Shown here piece after piece: positions 37,679 through 45,016 of a stretch of DNA of 64,000 bases (positions within the stretch are counted from its first letter, which is position 1; each line of letters begins with the position of its first letter). Below the pieces are notes generated by a model. It did not search any database and was not told where the DNA came from. It saw only the letters and a list, made by a program, of their open reading frames with translations. Source of the stretch: Chrysiogenes arsenatis DSM 11915 (GTDB taxonomy: Bacteria > Chrysiogenota > Chrysiogenetes > Chrysiogenales > Chrysiogenaceae). A program made the position numbers and the translations under genes. Location: NCBI RefSeq assembly GCF_000469585.1, contig NZ_AWNK01000001.1:731-64730 (forward strand). The letters are read 5' to 3'.

Positions 37679-37734
37679 CAAACGAAAAGTAGAGAGGTAT
37701 TCGTATCGAACGGAGGCAAGGAGGACTGAGGGTC

Positions 37735-39195
37735 TTATTTGAGTGGATCAGCGCCGACGAATACTTTCCGTCCAGCTTTTTCCATCTGCTCTTTTTCCCA
37801 CGGCCAGATTGACTGCCAATCTTCCGCTTTCTTCGCATCGCCATCTTTTTTCAGCGCCCAATGGTACTGCTCAGGAGTCAGACCGAACGAACGGCCTTCA
37901 CTGTCCACATTGAAGATGTGCTGCTTATTCTTGCTGCGTCCACCCTCGTTATTCCAGTTACCATAGCCATATTTCGGCCAGCCATCAGCACCACTTAAAA
38001 CTTTTACCAATGACTCGGCTTTATCACCGTGGCACTTGGCGCAAGTTTCAACTGCAGTTTTGTCAAAGAGCCATGGGCTTTTCGGATTATTACCAACATT
38101 GTGTGAGGTGTGACAGTCGAAGCAGGCCATTTTGGCATGAACGCTGTTTTCTCCTTTGATGGTGTAGCCAAGTTTAATGTCCATATCCTGCTGGTGGTCA
38201 CGACGCCCTTTGCCATCGATAGAAACCTGACGGTTCCCTTTGCCCCAGTTTGGACGGGTGTACTGCATCACATCTTCATACTTGCTTTGCCCAACGATAA
38301 AGCCGCGGTTGTCGTTTGACCCTTTGCCGTATTTAGTGTTCATAGCAGTACGGGTGTGACAACGCGAGCAGACAACTTGACGCTCAGTTGGGTCGGTCAG
38401 CTTCGCAGGGTTAATAATATTGGTCTTGGAAGGCATTTTGGCATGAGCGGCTCCACCACCGTGACATGCTTCACACGAAACTTCGATAGAAGACACGAAA
38501 GTATCGCGTAAGTGGTCACGTTTTCCAGCAACAAACTCATCTTTTGCTTTGTACCACGCGTCGGCATCAAATCCTGTGCTGTGGCAGGCAATACAACGTT
38601 CCTGCCAAGAGTAGAATTCACCGTAATTATTCTTGTTCATCTTCCCATCGGTCGGGTTCACTTCAATAAAGAGGAACTTGTACCCAGCCCGCTCTTTATT
38701 GCCGGGATAGTCAACAACAGTTGACTTGTCAAGTTTCCAGCTTATACCACCAGTTTCAGTGGTTGCTAACCACGCTTTGCGCGGGCTGCCATCATAGTAA
38801 ACCGCGTAACGCTGCTTACGCTGTGAACCGACAACCAATTCTACTTCTTCAAACTTAATTTTATCGATAGCAACATAATTTGTGGTGGCATCTTTGCGAT
38901 CAAGAATCATGTACGTGTCCAACGTATCCCAATCGCGTTTCACCCACGGATAGATTTTTTCACTTCCCCATGGGTAGTCGCGCCCTTTGAGGTACTGCTC
39001 AGGGTACGCCGGACCCCACTCAGTTTTCTTGGTGTGCCAGCTTGATGACCACTGCTTGTGAATATCCGTGTGGCACAATTTACAGGTGTCTGGGCCAACG
39101 AACCCTTCAGTAGGATGCGTCATAAAATCTTTTGCCATTGAGACTGACGTGAGCCAGAACAAGGCGAGTACAATGCTCAGTAATCCTTTTTTCAT
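37735..39195 (-). CDS. Periplasmic hexahaem cytochrome c
   Basis: A 486-residue exported multihaem cytochrome. A Sec signal peptide covers about residues 1-21 (ending SMAK). Six CXXCH haem-c motifs are seen: CKLCH, CIACH, CEACH, CSRCH, CFDCH and CAKCH. The N-terminal portion (GFVGPDTCKLCHTDIHKQW) resembles the cytochrome c554 type. No lipobox or molybdopterin partner is present. The ATG at 39195 has GGAGG upstream. A 39-residue membrane peptide precedes it under a sigma-54 promoter, and an NtrC-type regulator lies just upstream. It probably transfers electrons to, or reduces, an oxyanion or metal; the substrate is unknown. Confidence 0.88.
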   Translation of the reverse strand: MKKGLLSIVLALFWLTSVSMAKDFMTHPTEGFVGPDTCKLCHTDIHKQWSSSWHTKKTEWGPAYPEQYLKGRDYPWGSEKIYPWVKRDWDTLDTYMILDRKDATTNYVAIDKIKFEEVELVVGSQRKQRYAVYYDGSPRKAWLATTETGGISWKLDKSTVVDYPGNKERAGYKFLFIEVNPTDGKMNKNNYGEFYSWQERCIACHSTGFDADAWYKAKDEFVAGKRDHLRDTFVSSIEVSCEACHGGGAAHAKMPSKTNIINPAKLTDPTERQVVCSRCHTRTAMNTKYGKGSNDNRGFIVGQSKYEDVMQYTRPNWGKGNRQVSIDGKGRRDHQQDMDIKLGYTIKGENSVHAKMACFDCHTSHNVGNNPKSPWLFDKTAVETCAKCHGDKAESLVKVLSGADGWPKYGYGNWNNEGGRSKNKQHIFNVDSEGRSFGLTPEQYHWALKKDGDAKKAEDWQSIWPWEKEQMEKAGRKVFVGADPLK

Positions 39196-39227
39196 CTTTT
39201 CCTCCAAAAATCTTTTCTTGAAAACCG

Positions 39228-39347
39228 TCAAGACGGGGATAGAAAGCAGGCCATAATTCCCATGGCAAGTGCATACCAAATAATGACTCCAGTGGTGATG
39301 CCAAATATTAACTGACCCCGAACAGTAGCCTTTTTTTGCTGCAGCAT
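39228..39347 (-). CDS. 39-residue single-pass membrane peptide upstream of the cytochrome
   Basis: A small gene with a strong GGAAGGAGG ribosome site. The peptide starts MLQQKKATVRGQ, followed by a hydrophobic helix of about 22 residues (LIFGITTGVIIWYALAMGIM) and the tail ACFLSPS. It lies directly after the sigma-54 promoter and 32 bases before the cytochrome, so it is the first gene of that transcript. Tiny proteins of this kind often assemble with or anchor respiratory complexes. I know of no named family for it. Confidence 0.7.
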   Translation of the reverse strand: MLQQKKATVRGQLIFGITTGVIIWYALAMGIMACFLSPS

Positions 39348-39380
39348 GCCGATACTACCTCCTTCCTAGCGAACCAGAAG

Positions 39381-39396
39381 AGCAAGGAGGATGCCA
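39381..39396 (-). promoter_or_regulatory. Sigma-54 (-24/-12) promoter for the cytochrome operon
   Basis: On the minus strand the site reads TGGCAT-CCTCC-TTGCT, matching the sigma-54 consensus TGGCAY-N5-TTGCW with exactly 10 bases between the -24 GG and the -12 GC. Transcription would start near 39371, some 24 bases before the small membrane peptide. Confidence 0.82.
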
Positions 39397-39458
39397 ACAG
39401 CTTTTTTCACTATAATGGTTTGTGGGACAACTACTTATGCGAATCGCTGACGAGAATG

Positions 39459-39476
39459 TGCGTCATTCATGACGCA
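39459..39476 (-). promoter_or_regulatory. Palindromic enhancer site 1 for the NtrC-type activator
   Basis: TGCGTCAT-TC-ATGACGCA is a perfect 8-bp-arm palindrome centred about 80 bases upstream of the sigma-54 promoter. It is a likely binding site for the activator encoded at 39571-40947. Confidence 0.7.
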
Positions 39477-39532
39477 GAGAGCGACTACCACACTGAACAG
39501 CACAAACGACTATCTTGTTATGGCAAAGGAAA

Positions 39533-39566
39533 TTACGGCATGTGTCAATGATGACGCATGCCGTAA
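39533..39566 (-). promoter_or_regulatory. Enhancer site 2 inside a long inverted repeat
   Basis: The sequence TGTGTCAA-TG-ATGACGCA (39541-39558) repeats enhancer site 1 with two changes, 82 bases further upstream. It lies inside a 10-bp perfect inverted repeat (TTACGGCATG with CATGCCGTAA), 5 bases after the stop of the regulator gene. The hairpin could also end the regulator transcript, though no clear T-run follows. Confidence 0.6.
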
Positions 39567-39570
39567 GCAG

Positions 39571-40947
39571 CTATTCGCGAAAACGCGCTGTGTCGAAATC
39601 GTAGCGCCGCACAAGGCGTTGCAGATTCGCACGGTCAAGCCCCGCGCGCACTGCAGCGCGCGTGACATTCCCGCCCGAGTCGCGAAAAAGAGCATTGAGG
39701 TAGTGAGAGTGGAACGAGTTGAGCGCATACTCTTTCGCTTCCTGATAGGTCGAGGTGGCCTGAAAAGCGCCACAATCATGATTGGACGATGATGAGGCTG
39801 GACGACAAGTAATCTCTTGCGGCAGTGTTTCGTAGGTGATGAGAGGAGACCCAACAAAGACACAAAGACGCTCAACCAGATTTTCTAATTCACGAATATT
39901 GCCCGGCCAGTCATAGCCCATCAGTGCATCCAACGCTGGACTTTCGATGGTTTTCCGTCCTCGCAGAAAGTGCTCCAAAAGCAGCGGAATGTCATCACGA
40001 CGTTCGCGCAATGGCGGGATTGAGAGGGGGAAAACATTAATACGGTAGAAAAGATCTTCGCGAAAGAGGTTGTCCTGTACCAGCGTTGAAAGAACTCTAC
40101 TGGTAGCGGTAATAACGCGGACATTGACCTCTATTTCCGCTGTATCTCCAAGGCGGCGGATTTTTTTCTCCTGCAACACACGGAGAAGCTTCGCCTGCAC
40201 GGCAGCCGAAGTATCGGCAATTTCATCCAGAAAAAGCGTTCCCCCTTCCGCATGTTGAATGAGCCCTTGGCGCGACTCAGTGGCGCCAGTAAATGAACCT
40301 TTGGCATGTCCAAAAAGTTCGCTTTCCAGCAGTGTATCAGGGAGTGCACTACAATTAACGGCCACAAAATTCTTCCGCGCCCGATGGCTGCTATAATGGA
40401 TCGCTCGCGCCACCAGCTCTTTCCCCGTGCCGCTTTCCCCTTGGATAGAAACAGTAGCGTGACTATCGGCGATTTTTTCAATAAGCCCAAAAAGCCCTTG
40501 CATGGCCGGTGATTGCCCAACAATGCTTTGAAAGGAATAGCGACGGATCAACTCCTGCCGCAGTTGCTGATTCTCGGCACGTAATACCCGTTTTTCGATA
40601 ACGCGGCGGATGGCATGGATAACGGTATCGTTTTCAAATGGCTTAACAATATAGTCGTACGCGCCGTTGCGCATAGCATCTACCGCGTGTTCAATGGTGG
40701 CAAATGCCGTCATGATAATCACGTCCGCTTGCGGTTGTACGCTACGAACCTGCTGTAAGATATCGCTGCCCGTCGCTTCGGGCATGTAAAAATCAGACAG
40801 CACGACATCAAATATATCGGTTTCTAAAATCGCCAACGCCTCTATCGATCGACTACAGGTGCGCACATCATGGTTTTCTCGCACAAGTAACCGCTCCAAC
40901 AAACGGCACATTGCGGCATCATCATCAATTACGAAAATACGTGCCAT
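39571..40947 (-). CDS. NtrC-type sigma-54-dependent response regulator
   Basis: A 458-residue activator. The receiver domain has DDDAAMCRLL, the phospho-acceptor in VVLSDFYMPE and the Lys in YIVKPFENDT. The AAA+ domain (about 140-370) has Walker A GESGTGKELVARAIH, the sigma-54 contact loop around GAFTGA (here GSFTGATESRQG) and a Walker B near GGTLFLDEIADTS. A Fis-type helix-turn-helix ends the protein (NVTRAAVRAGLDRANLQRLVRR). It overlaps the kinase gene upstream. Its probable target is the sigma-54 promoter immediately downstream. Confidence 0.93.
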   Translation of the reverse strand: MARIFVIDDDAAMCRLLERLLVRENHDVRTCSRSIEALAILETDIFDVVLSDFYMPEATGSDILQQVRSVQPQADVIIMTAFATIEHAVDAMRNGAYDYIVKPFENDTVIHAIRRVIEKRVLRAENQQLRQELIRRYSFQSIVGQSPAMQGLFGLIEKIADSHATVSIQGESGTGKELVARAIHYSSHRARKNFVAVNCSALPDTLLESELFGHAKGSFTGATESRQGLIQHAEGGTLFLDEIADTSAAVQAKLLRVLQEKKIRRLGDTAEIEVNVRVITATSRVLSTLVQDNLFREDLFYRINVFPLSIPPLRERRDDIPLLLEHFLRGRKTIESPALDALMGYDWPGNIRELENLVERLCVFVGSPLITYETLPQEITCRPASSSSNHDCGAFQATSTYQEAKEYALNSFHSHYLNALFRDSGGNVTRAAVRAGLDRANLQRLVRRYDFDTARFRE

Positions 40948-42530
40948 TCTGATTCCTTTCTGCAAGAGGGGTAACACGGAAGGGTGATACACACCGTGGT
41001 GCCTTTGCCATGTTCGCTCTCTATCTGAATATCGCCACCATGTTCACGAATGATACCGTACGAGATCGCTAGCCCTAATCCAGTTCCCTCTTTTTTCGTG
41101 GTAAAAAATGGTTGAAAAACTTTTTCTAGGACTTCTGGCGCAATGCCCAACCCATTATCGGCAATACAAATGACAACGGTATCATCTTCGCATCTGGTTG
41201 ATAATGCCAATTCGCCTTGGCCATGAATGGCGTCAATCGCGTTCAAGATGATATTGAGCAACACTTGTTTGATTTGCATCGCATCGGCCGATACCTCTGG
41301 CACGTCTGTTGCATACTCTGTCTGGATGCGAATGTGTTTCGTTGCCGTCTGATACCCTACCAACACCAGTGTTTCCTGCAGCAGGGCGTTGACGCTCACA
41401 ACAGCAACCGCATTCGACGGCGTGCGTGAAAATTGCAAAAGGCCTTGCACGATGCGACGACATCGCTGGGATTCTTGCTCAATAATAGCCATATCATTAT
41501 AGAATGGATGATCGGGCGTCATTTCATCAAGTATAACGCGACAAAATCCGCCAATAGTGTTGAGCGGGGTGCTGATTTCATGGGAAACCCCCGCGGCGAG
41601 AGTGCCAACGGCGGCCAGTGTTTCTGCGCGTACCATAAGCGTTTGCGCTTCTTTCAGGGCGCGTGTGGCGTCTTCAATCCGTCGTTCAAGGCTCTCGTTC
41701 AGCTCTTGCAACGAACCAAGCAGTTGATCTTTTTCAGCATGAATGGTTTCCAGACGCGACGCCATAAGATTAAACGATTCGGCCAAGAATGCTATTTCAT
41801 CACTGGCTTGTACGTGAACCCGCTGGGTAAAGTCGCCACGGCTTATAGTTTGCGTGGCACGGGTGAATGCTTCTATTGGGCGACTGATGCTGCGAATGAC
41901 GAGGACAAATATGGCAACAGAAAGGAAAAATGTCACCACAACAACACTCCAGATCGTGATGCGCGAACGGGTTACTTCGCTGCGGCTGGTACGGTTTATC
42001 TCCACGCGCATGGCGTCAGCGGCATGATGAGCGGTCTGCAAGTGCTCTATGAGGGTTTGCGAGCGTTCGCTGGCAAGCTGTTCGTGGAGGTGTCGTTGCT
42101 CTTCGTCAATGGCAGTTATGATCGTGCTGATATCCTGTTTGTACAGCTCAATCGTGCGTACCATGTCGCCTAAAATCCCCTCCACGGAGACGATCCGCTG
42201 GTTGACTTCAGCATGACATTGCATGCAGGTAATGTCGCCTGAATGGCTTTTGTATTGCTTCTCGATAAATTCGTGATGTTTTTCGAATGCTTCGACGTAG
42301 GCCACAAGATCATTGATACTGTGCGAATACCCGGCCTGATGGCGGTACATTTCTGCCTGGGCACTACGCAGAAGATACAGCATCTCCGTATATCGGCTAA
42401 TGATAGCGTTCTGCTCATTGGTAATCTGCTGATTGACAAACAGGGTATCAAGACTGCGAAGCACGATAAATGCAGCAAATAAAAAGAGCATCATGGTTAT
42501 GCCAAGCGCAGTAAAAAGTTTTTTTCTCAT
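40929..42530 (-). CDS. Membrane histidine kinase with haem-c motif in the sensor domain
   Basis: A 533-residue kinase. The first membrane helix is about residues 8-28 and the second about 190-215, and between them lies a periplasmic helical domain. That domain contains ITCMQCHAEVNQ, an exact CXXCH motif (Cys102, Cys105, His106), so a covalent haem c is likely. After the second helix come a HAMP domain (IEAFTRATQTISRGDFTQRV), a coiled coil, the H box (GVSHEISTPLNTI) and an HATPase domain (ADNGLGI, GTGLGLAISYGI). The start overlaps the end of the PhnD-like gene. It is the probable partner of the sigma-54 regulator and of the binding protein. Confidence 0.9.
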   Translation of the reverse strand: MRKKLFTALGITMMLFLFAAFIVLRSLDTLFVNQQITNEQNAIISRYTEMLYLLRSAQAEMYRHQAGYSHSINDLVAYVEAFEKHHEFIEKQYKSHSGDITCMQCHAEVNQRIVSVEGILGDMVRTIELYKQDISTIITAIDEEQRHLHEQLASERSQTLIEHLQTAHHAADAMRVEINRTSRSEVTRSRITIWSVVVVTFFLSVAIFVLVIRSISRPIEAFTRATQTISRGDFTQRVHVQASDEIAFLAESFNLMASRLETIHAEKDQLLGSLQELNESLERRIEDATRALKEAQTLMVRAETLAAVGTLAAGVSHEISTPLNTIGGFCRVILDEMTPDHPFYNDMAIIEQESQRCRRIVQGLLQFSRTPSNAVAVVSVNALLQETLVLVGYQTATKHIRIQTEYATDVPEVSADAMQIKQVLLNIILNAIDAIHGQGELALSTRCEDDTVVICIADNGLGIAPEVLEKVFQPFFTTKKEGTGLGLAISYGIIREHGGDIQIESEHGKGTTVCITLPCYPSCRKESEWHVFS

Positions 42531-43474
42531 GGTTTCGCTATGGAATCAATGCGTGTGAGCGGTTCATTAAAAAGTTCCATCTCGCGCATAATATAGCGCA
42601 GAGCGTCATATTCGTGATCTTCGGTGCGGATAAAGCGCTCTGCTCCAAGTGCTTTTAAGGCTTGTTGTCCAGCATCTGAGAGGTGCATGTCCAAAAGTGC
42701 CGTCTCGATTTGTTGCTTCAGTGCGGTGTCAAGATCGTTGCGAACGGCGAGGGTGTTGGTTGGCACCGATATTTCCCCAGAGGCTATGATCGTAAGAGAA
42801 GCGGCAATATCGGCATTCTGCTGCATCATGCGATTGACAATTGACTCTTTGGCGGCACCGATATCAGCATGTTTGGAATGGACGGCTAGCACCGTCGCGT
42901 CATGGCTGCCAAGGAAAAGAATCCGTTCAAAATAGGCGTGGTAATCGCCACTATAGCTCTGATGCAGGTACCAACGCGGAAAGAGATAGCCAGCAGTGTT
43001 CGCATGATGCACTAACGCAATACGCTTTCCAACCCACGTGGTGACATCGCTCGTCACACCTGTTTCAGGGCGCGTAAAGATCACACCACGGTATTCTGCG
43101 CCATATTCGGTATCTACTGGGCGCGCTATTGGCTCTATAAGCCCTTGCTGATAGGTCAGCGCATAGATGTAGCTGCCGAAAAATGCCGCGTCAATAATGT
43201 CTTCTTCCAACTCTTTGGCAATCCCGACGTGACTGTAACTGTCGAGAAGTTTTATTTTTACCGGTCGGCGCAAAGCTTGTGTCAGGTATTCGCCAAGCTG
43301 ATGATAACGCTTGCGCTGCTCGAAAACGTTTTGTTCTGGCAGAATACCGATTGTGAATGGCTTCCCAGCATAAAGCGTCTGAATTGGTGGTGGTTCTGGC
43401 AGCGCAGGCTGTTGTTCGCAGCCTGCGAGAAGGAATACTGCGAATAGTACCAGTAAGCTTTTTTTCAAAGACAT
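42527..43474 (-). CDS. PhnD-like periplasmic substrate-binding lipoprotein
   Basis: A 315-residue lipoprotein with a lipobox LLAGC at Cys19. The mature part is a PhnD/phosphonate-type solute-binding protein (FTIGILPEQNVFEQRKRYHQL, then IIDAAFFGSYIYALTYQQGL, and SKHADIGAAKESIVNRMM). No ABC permease or ATPase is adjacent. It is instead fused by overlap to a histidine kinase and a sigma-54 regulator, the gene order of the arsenite sensor AioX-AioS-AioR. It most likely captures an oxyanion and signals to the kinase. The ligand is not shown by the sequence. Confidence 0.86.
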   Translation of the reverse strand: MSLKKSLLVLFAVFLLAGCEQQPALPEPPPIQTLYAGKPFTIGILPEQNVFEQRKRYHQLGEYLTQALRRPVKIKLLDSYSHVGIAKELEEDIIDAAFFGSYIYALTYQQGLIEPIARPVDTEYGAEYRGVIFTRPETGVTSDVTTWVGKRIALVHHANTAGYLFPRWYLHQSYSGDYHAYFERILFLGSHDATVLAVHSKHADIGAAKESIVNRMMQQNADIAASLTIIASGEISVPTNTLAVRNDLDTALKQQIETALLDMHLSDAGQQALKALGAERFIRTEDHEYDALRYIMREMELFNEPLTRIDSIAKP

Positions 43475-43619
43475 GGTCACTTCCATTGCTTGAGCGCGAT
43501 GCGTTAATGAACGTGCATGCGTTATAATCGTTATCCTAGAGAGTTGTCGAGAATTCTCTGCAGTTGATAATACTCAACACTTTCGCTATCATACAAAAAA
43601 TTGTATCGGGAGGTGCATT

Positions 43620-43712
43620 ATGCGTAAAAGTATACTTGTCGGAGCATTAGCGGTGCTGGCGATTATCCTTTCCGTTCCTGCTTTATTAGGAAAATTTCTT
43701 GGCATTTTATAA
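43620..43712 (+). CDS. 30-residue hydrophobic peptide upstream of the ferredoxin
   Basis: A very small frame with a strong GGGAGG site. The peptide begins MRKSILVGALAVLAIILSV and ends GKFLGIL, with one probable membrane helix. It lies 65 bases before the ferredoxin gene, divergent from the PhnD-like gene. It parallels the 39-residue peptide ahead of the cytochrome, which supports it being real. No family is known to me. Confidence 0.5.
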   Translation: MRKSILVGALAVLAIILSVPALLGKFLGIL

Positions 43713-43776
43713 CGCTTCGCGTGGTGCCTGCCGGATACTCCGTTCTGGCACATTTGGATAAAGGAGCCTTTTTCCT

Positions 43777-44784
43777 GTGTTTAACCCTAAAGAAATGGTT
43801 ATTGTACAGACGGTGGCGCGGATAAGTGAAACATTGCGCTGCCACACGTCTCGGTGCTTGCGCTCGCGTTTTTTCAAAAATAACTGTCAACTTTGTAAAG
43901 ATGTTTGTCCGGTAGATGCGGTTACACTGCAATCCTCAGTATCGATTGATTACGACCGCTGCACGCAGTGCATGCTCTGTGTTGGCGCGTGTCCTAATGG
44001 AGCGATTGAATCAAAATTTGCGCCATTCCATCTGCTGGTAAAAAAACTCAACGATGTTCCTACGCCAGTATTGGGGTGTTCGGCAATTGCCGATGAAAAG
44101 CGGTGGCATGCCGATGTGCCATGCCTTGGAATTTTTTCGGCGGAACACTTTATTGCCTTTAGTGTGTTGGTACGCGGTGTCATTCAGATCAACCTCACTC
44201 GCTGCCACAATTGTCGTAACGGTTCGATGGTATCGGCTCTTCAACAACGGTTCGCCGAAGCGATCCACATCTATCCGCCAGTGGCTAAAAAAGTAGTGCT
44301 CGTAACCGAGACGCATGCTTTGCAATTTGCACCAAAAATGATGGGGCGTCGCGCTATGTTTGGGTTTCTCCGTGAAAAGGCGACCGAAGAAGCAGCACGA
44401 GTGTTTCATCTTGTCTCAGCCGAAGAGTCAAAGTCCACTTCGTACGGAGTGAAGGCATTGCCAAGTCGTCGTCAGTTACTCAACCATGTAACACGCGATT
44501 TCCCTGTCCCAGAGCTTACACGGTTTGGCTATCCCTTCGTTGCCGTCAGCAATACCTGTGTTCTTTGCCCAGCGTGCAGTGCTATTTGTCCGACAGGTGC
44601 GCTGGTGCTGCATGATACTCAGGAAGAAGGGAAGGTGCTGAAATTTGACCGCTCGCTCTGCACCGGCTGTGGACTGTGCGCCGAATTCTGCCCCAAGAAA
44701 GCGATTGGCGTGTGCAGTCATCTCGCGGGTGACGCCCCTGCCACTGTTTTTGAAATATCAATCTTGAAACGCGAAGAGGAGTAA
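43777..44784 (+). CDS. Multi-cluster 4Fe-4S ferredoxin
   Basis: A 335-residue soluble protein with ferredoxin-type modules at both ends: CQLCKDVCP and CTQCMLCVGACPNGA near the start, CVLCPACSAICPTGA and CTGCGLCAEFCPKKA near the end, so about four [4Fe-4S] clusters. The middle domain has CSAIADEKRW and RCHNCRNG, with further Cys that may bind a cofactor. No signal peptide is visible, so it should act in the cytoplasm. Translation seems to begin at a GTG (43777) with AAAGGAG about 10 bases upstream. It is divergent from the sensor operon and may feed electrons to the same respiratory process. Confidence 0.8.
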   Translation: MFNPKEMVIVQTVARISETLRCHTSRCLRSRFFKNNCQLCKDVCPVDAVTLQSSVSIDYDRCTQCMLCVGACPNGAIESKFAPFHLLVKKLNDVPTPVLGCSAIADEKRWHADVPCLGIFSAEHFIAFSVLVRGVIQINLTRCHNCRNGSMVSALQQRFAEAIHIYPPVAKKVVLVTETHALQFAPKMMGRRAMFGFLREKATEEAARVFHLVSAEESKSTSYGVKALPSRRQLLNHVTRDFPVPELTRFGYPFVAVSNTCVLCPACSAICPTGALVLHDTQEEGKVLKFDRSLCTGCGLCAEFCPKKAIGVCSHLAGDAPATVFEISILKREEE

Positions 44785-45016
44785 AACCCAAACGAACCCA
44801 GAAGGCGCGCAGAGCACGAAAAAAATTTCAAAAATTTTCGCTTTTCTAACTCGTTGAATTACCAGCCTTCATAGCTTGCATCAGTTTTCCCAATCCCTAT
44901 CAATACAGGCTTTGCACGGTATTTAATCACTCTCTGGCTGGCTTGTCACCCCGTCCGAAAAGTGTTACCTTCCGCAGTCCCCACTACGGGAATTTGATTT
45001 GGGAGGACACAGAAAA
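44785..45016. promoter_or_regulatory. Leader region of nrdJ
   Basis: This 232-base gap begins with an AT-rich inverted repeat (CGAAAA/TTTTCG) that may end the ferredoxin transcript. I looked for a cobalamin riboswitch and for NrdR boxes before nrdJ and saw neither. Confidence 0.4.

Noticed and set aside
44785-45016. Cobalamin riboswitch before nrdJ
   Set aside because: Expected for a B12-dependent enzyme, but no B12-box-like sequence or suitable folding was found.
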